Source of the DNA: Eubacteriales Family XIII. Incertae Sedis bacterium
Lineage (GTDB): Bacteria > Bacillota > Clostridia > Peptostreptococcales > Anaerovoracaceae
DNA: 5,318 bases
Assembly (NCBI GenBank): GCA_031276775.1
Contig: JAISML010000234.1
Span: 1 to 5,318 of the forward strand
Reading direction: 5' to 3'
The position numbers and the translations under genes were made by a program. The notes under the pieces are model-generated. The model saw only the letters and a program-made list of their open reading frames with translations. It did not search any database and was not told where the DNA came from. This document shows positions 4,105-5,318 of this stretch, piece by piece; the first letter of the stretch is position 1, and each line of letters begins with the position of its first letter.

Positions 4105-5318
4105 ATGTCACTGAGAGAATCATTGCCAAGCATAAAAACGCGGTTGCCCGGACCGAAAGCGGAAGCTGTCTTCGCGAAGCGGGCGGAGGTCATGCCCGCC
4201 GCCATCAAATCCATCTACCCCATCGTCATCGAACGCGGGGAAGGCGCGATGATAGAGGACGTGGACGGGAACGTATTCCTGGACTGGGTCGGAGGCGTGG
4301 GTGTGCTGAACATCGGGTACAGCGCGCCTGAACTCATCGAGGCCGTCAAGGAACAATCGGAAAAATACTTCCATTCCATGATGAACATCACCACCAATCC
4401 GAAGTATTTGGAATATGCGGAAGCCCTCGGCAGGGTCGCGCCCGTTCGCGGCGACCGGCGGCAGGTCATGCTGGCAAACAGCGGCGCCGAAGCCGACGAA
4501 AATGCCGTGAAGATCGCGAAAGCGGCTACGGGCAGACCCAACATCATCGTGTTTTCGGGGGCTTTCCACGGCAGAACCGCGCTGACCATGACCATGACGG
4601 CAAAGAAAGCCTACGCTACGGGCATGGGACCATTTCCTGACGGCGTGTACCGGGCAGAGTTTCCGTATCTCTACCGTGCGCCCGGCGGTTTGTCCGGCGC
4701 CGAAGCCATTGATTTTTATGTCGAAAAATTGGAATCCGTCTTTGAAACGCATTCGCCCGCGCAATATGTGGCAGCCATCGTTTTCGAACCGGTGCAGGGA
4801 GAAGGCGGTTTTGTGCCCGCCCCACTTGAATGGGTGAAAGCCGTCAGAAAAATCTGCGACGACAACGGCATTCTCATGGTTACGGACGAAGTGCAGACGG
4901 GATTCGGACGCAGCGGCAGGCTGTTTGCCTCCGAATACTACAAAGAAGCCGGGATCGCGCCCGACGTCATGACTTTCGCCAAATCGGTGGCGGGCGGCTT
5001 GCCTCTCTCCGGCGTCGTCGCGGACAAATCCGTCATGGACAAAGTGCCCGCCGGCACCATCGGCGGCACCTACAACGGCAATGCCGTGGCCTGTGCGGCC
5101 GCTTTGAAAGTGCTTGAAATCATGCAGCGGGAGGATTATCCGGGCAAGGCGCTCAAAATTGCAGACGTCTGCATGAAGCGCTTCAACGCATGGAAAGACA
5201 GATATGAAGCCGTCGGGGATGTGCGCGGCGTGGGCGCCATGATGGGCGTCGAGTTCATCAGCGACGCGAACAAGACGCCGAATGCGGGTCTGGTCAGCCG
5301 GATCGTTTCCTCCGCTTG
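4105..5318 (+). CDS. Class III PLP-dependent aminotransferase (GABA/ornithine aminotransferase type), 3' end outside window
   Basis: The frame opens at ATG 4105 and stays open to the window edge, giving 404 residues plus two bases; family proteins are about 430-450 long, so some 30-45 residues are missing. The enzyme moves an amino group from an omega-amino acid or ornithine-like donor to 2-oxoglutarate or pyruvate, in the cytosol. Seen are GAMIEDVDGNVFLDWVGGVG near the N-terminus, the phosphate-binding NSGAEA (125-130), the PLP-stacking aromatic in GAFHGRT (F154), EPVQGEGGF (228-236; E228 and E233 match the paired glutamates of GabT), DEVQTGFGR with the PLP-nitrogen aspartate D262, and the Schiff-base lysine K293 in TFAKSVAGG. 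GGTYNGNAVAC (320-330) has Ala where most relatives have Pro after GN. The C-terminal arginine that binds the substrate carboxylate in GabT would lie beyond the edge, so substrate choice cannot be read here. The sigma-54 activator upstream suggests inducible amine or amino-acid catabolism. Confidence 0.93.
   Translation, partial: MSLRESLPSIKTRLPGPKAEAVFAKRAEVMPAAIKSIYPIVIERGEGAMIEDVDGNVFLDWVGGVGVLNIGYSAPELIEAVKEQSEKYFHSMMNITTNPKYLEYAEALGRVAPVRGDRRQVMLANSGAEADENAVKIAKAATGRPNIIVFSGAFHGRTALTMTMTAKKAYATGMGPFPDGVYRAEFPYLYRAPGGLSGAEAIDFYVEKLESVFETHSPAQYVAAIVFEPVQGEGGFVPAPLEWVKAVRKICDDNGILMVTDEVQTGFGRSGRLFASEYYKEAGIAPDVMTFAKSVAGGLPLSGVVADKSVMDKVPAGTIGGTYNGNAVACAAALKVLEIMQREDYPGKALKIADVCMKRFNAWKDRYEAVGDVRGVGAMMGVEFISDANKTPNAGLVSRIVSSA

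Noticed and set aside
4098..4331. Alternative ATG at 4098 just after AGGAGG
   Set aside because: Spacing from AGGAGG is one base, and the arginine-rich product is an out-of-frame reading of the aminotransferase.

Overview
The window (5318 bp, GC-rich, all genes on the + strand) reads as a piece of bacterial chromosome, most likely from a GC-rich relative of the Clostridia (Bacillota). This placement is inferred from AGGAGG-type ribosome binding sites, a long clostridial-style sigma-54 activator with a GAF-like and a PAS sensor, and a class III aminotransferase next to it. No rRNA or other decisive marker is present, so the taxon is not certain.

Layout: 1-89 may be the tail of an upstream gene (weak). 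90-199 is a short leader ending in a usable ribosome binding site. 200-1948 encodes a complete MBL-fold/beta-CASP metallo-hydrolase (CPSF-73/RNase J superfamily, 582 aa) with all its metal ligands, interrupted near the N-terminus by a low-complexity, repeat-rich, in-frame insertion. 1949-2217 is noncoding: an AT-rich stretch, a good sigma-70 promoter (extended -10, TATAAT at 2046-2051), then a leader of about 160 nt built from degenerate 35-bp tandem repeats with hairpins. 2218-4008 encodes a sigma-54-dependent activator of 596 aa (GAF-like sensor, PAS, AAA+ with GAFTGA, Fis-type HTH). 4009-4104 holds two tandem hairpin repeats and a 17-bp near-palindrome. 4105 to the window end encodes a class III PLP aminotransferase (GABA/ornithine type), cut off at 404 residues by the window edge.

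How the parts may work together: the activator and the aminotransferase look like a regulator-target pair for amine or amino-acid catabolism, in the manner of Bacillus subtilis RocR and the roc genes. This rests on adjacency and family knowledge only; I could not find a convincing -24/-12 sigma-54 promoter in front of the aminotransferase. The metallo-hydrolase appears to be an independent upstream unit.

The genes are ordinary. The least explained material is noncoding or inserted DNA: small palindromic or tandem repeats recur in the metallo-hydrolase insertion, in the regulator leader and after the regulator. Between copies they differ almost only by transitions, many of which keep RNA pairing through G-U wobble.
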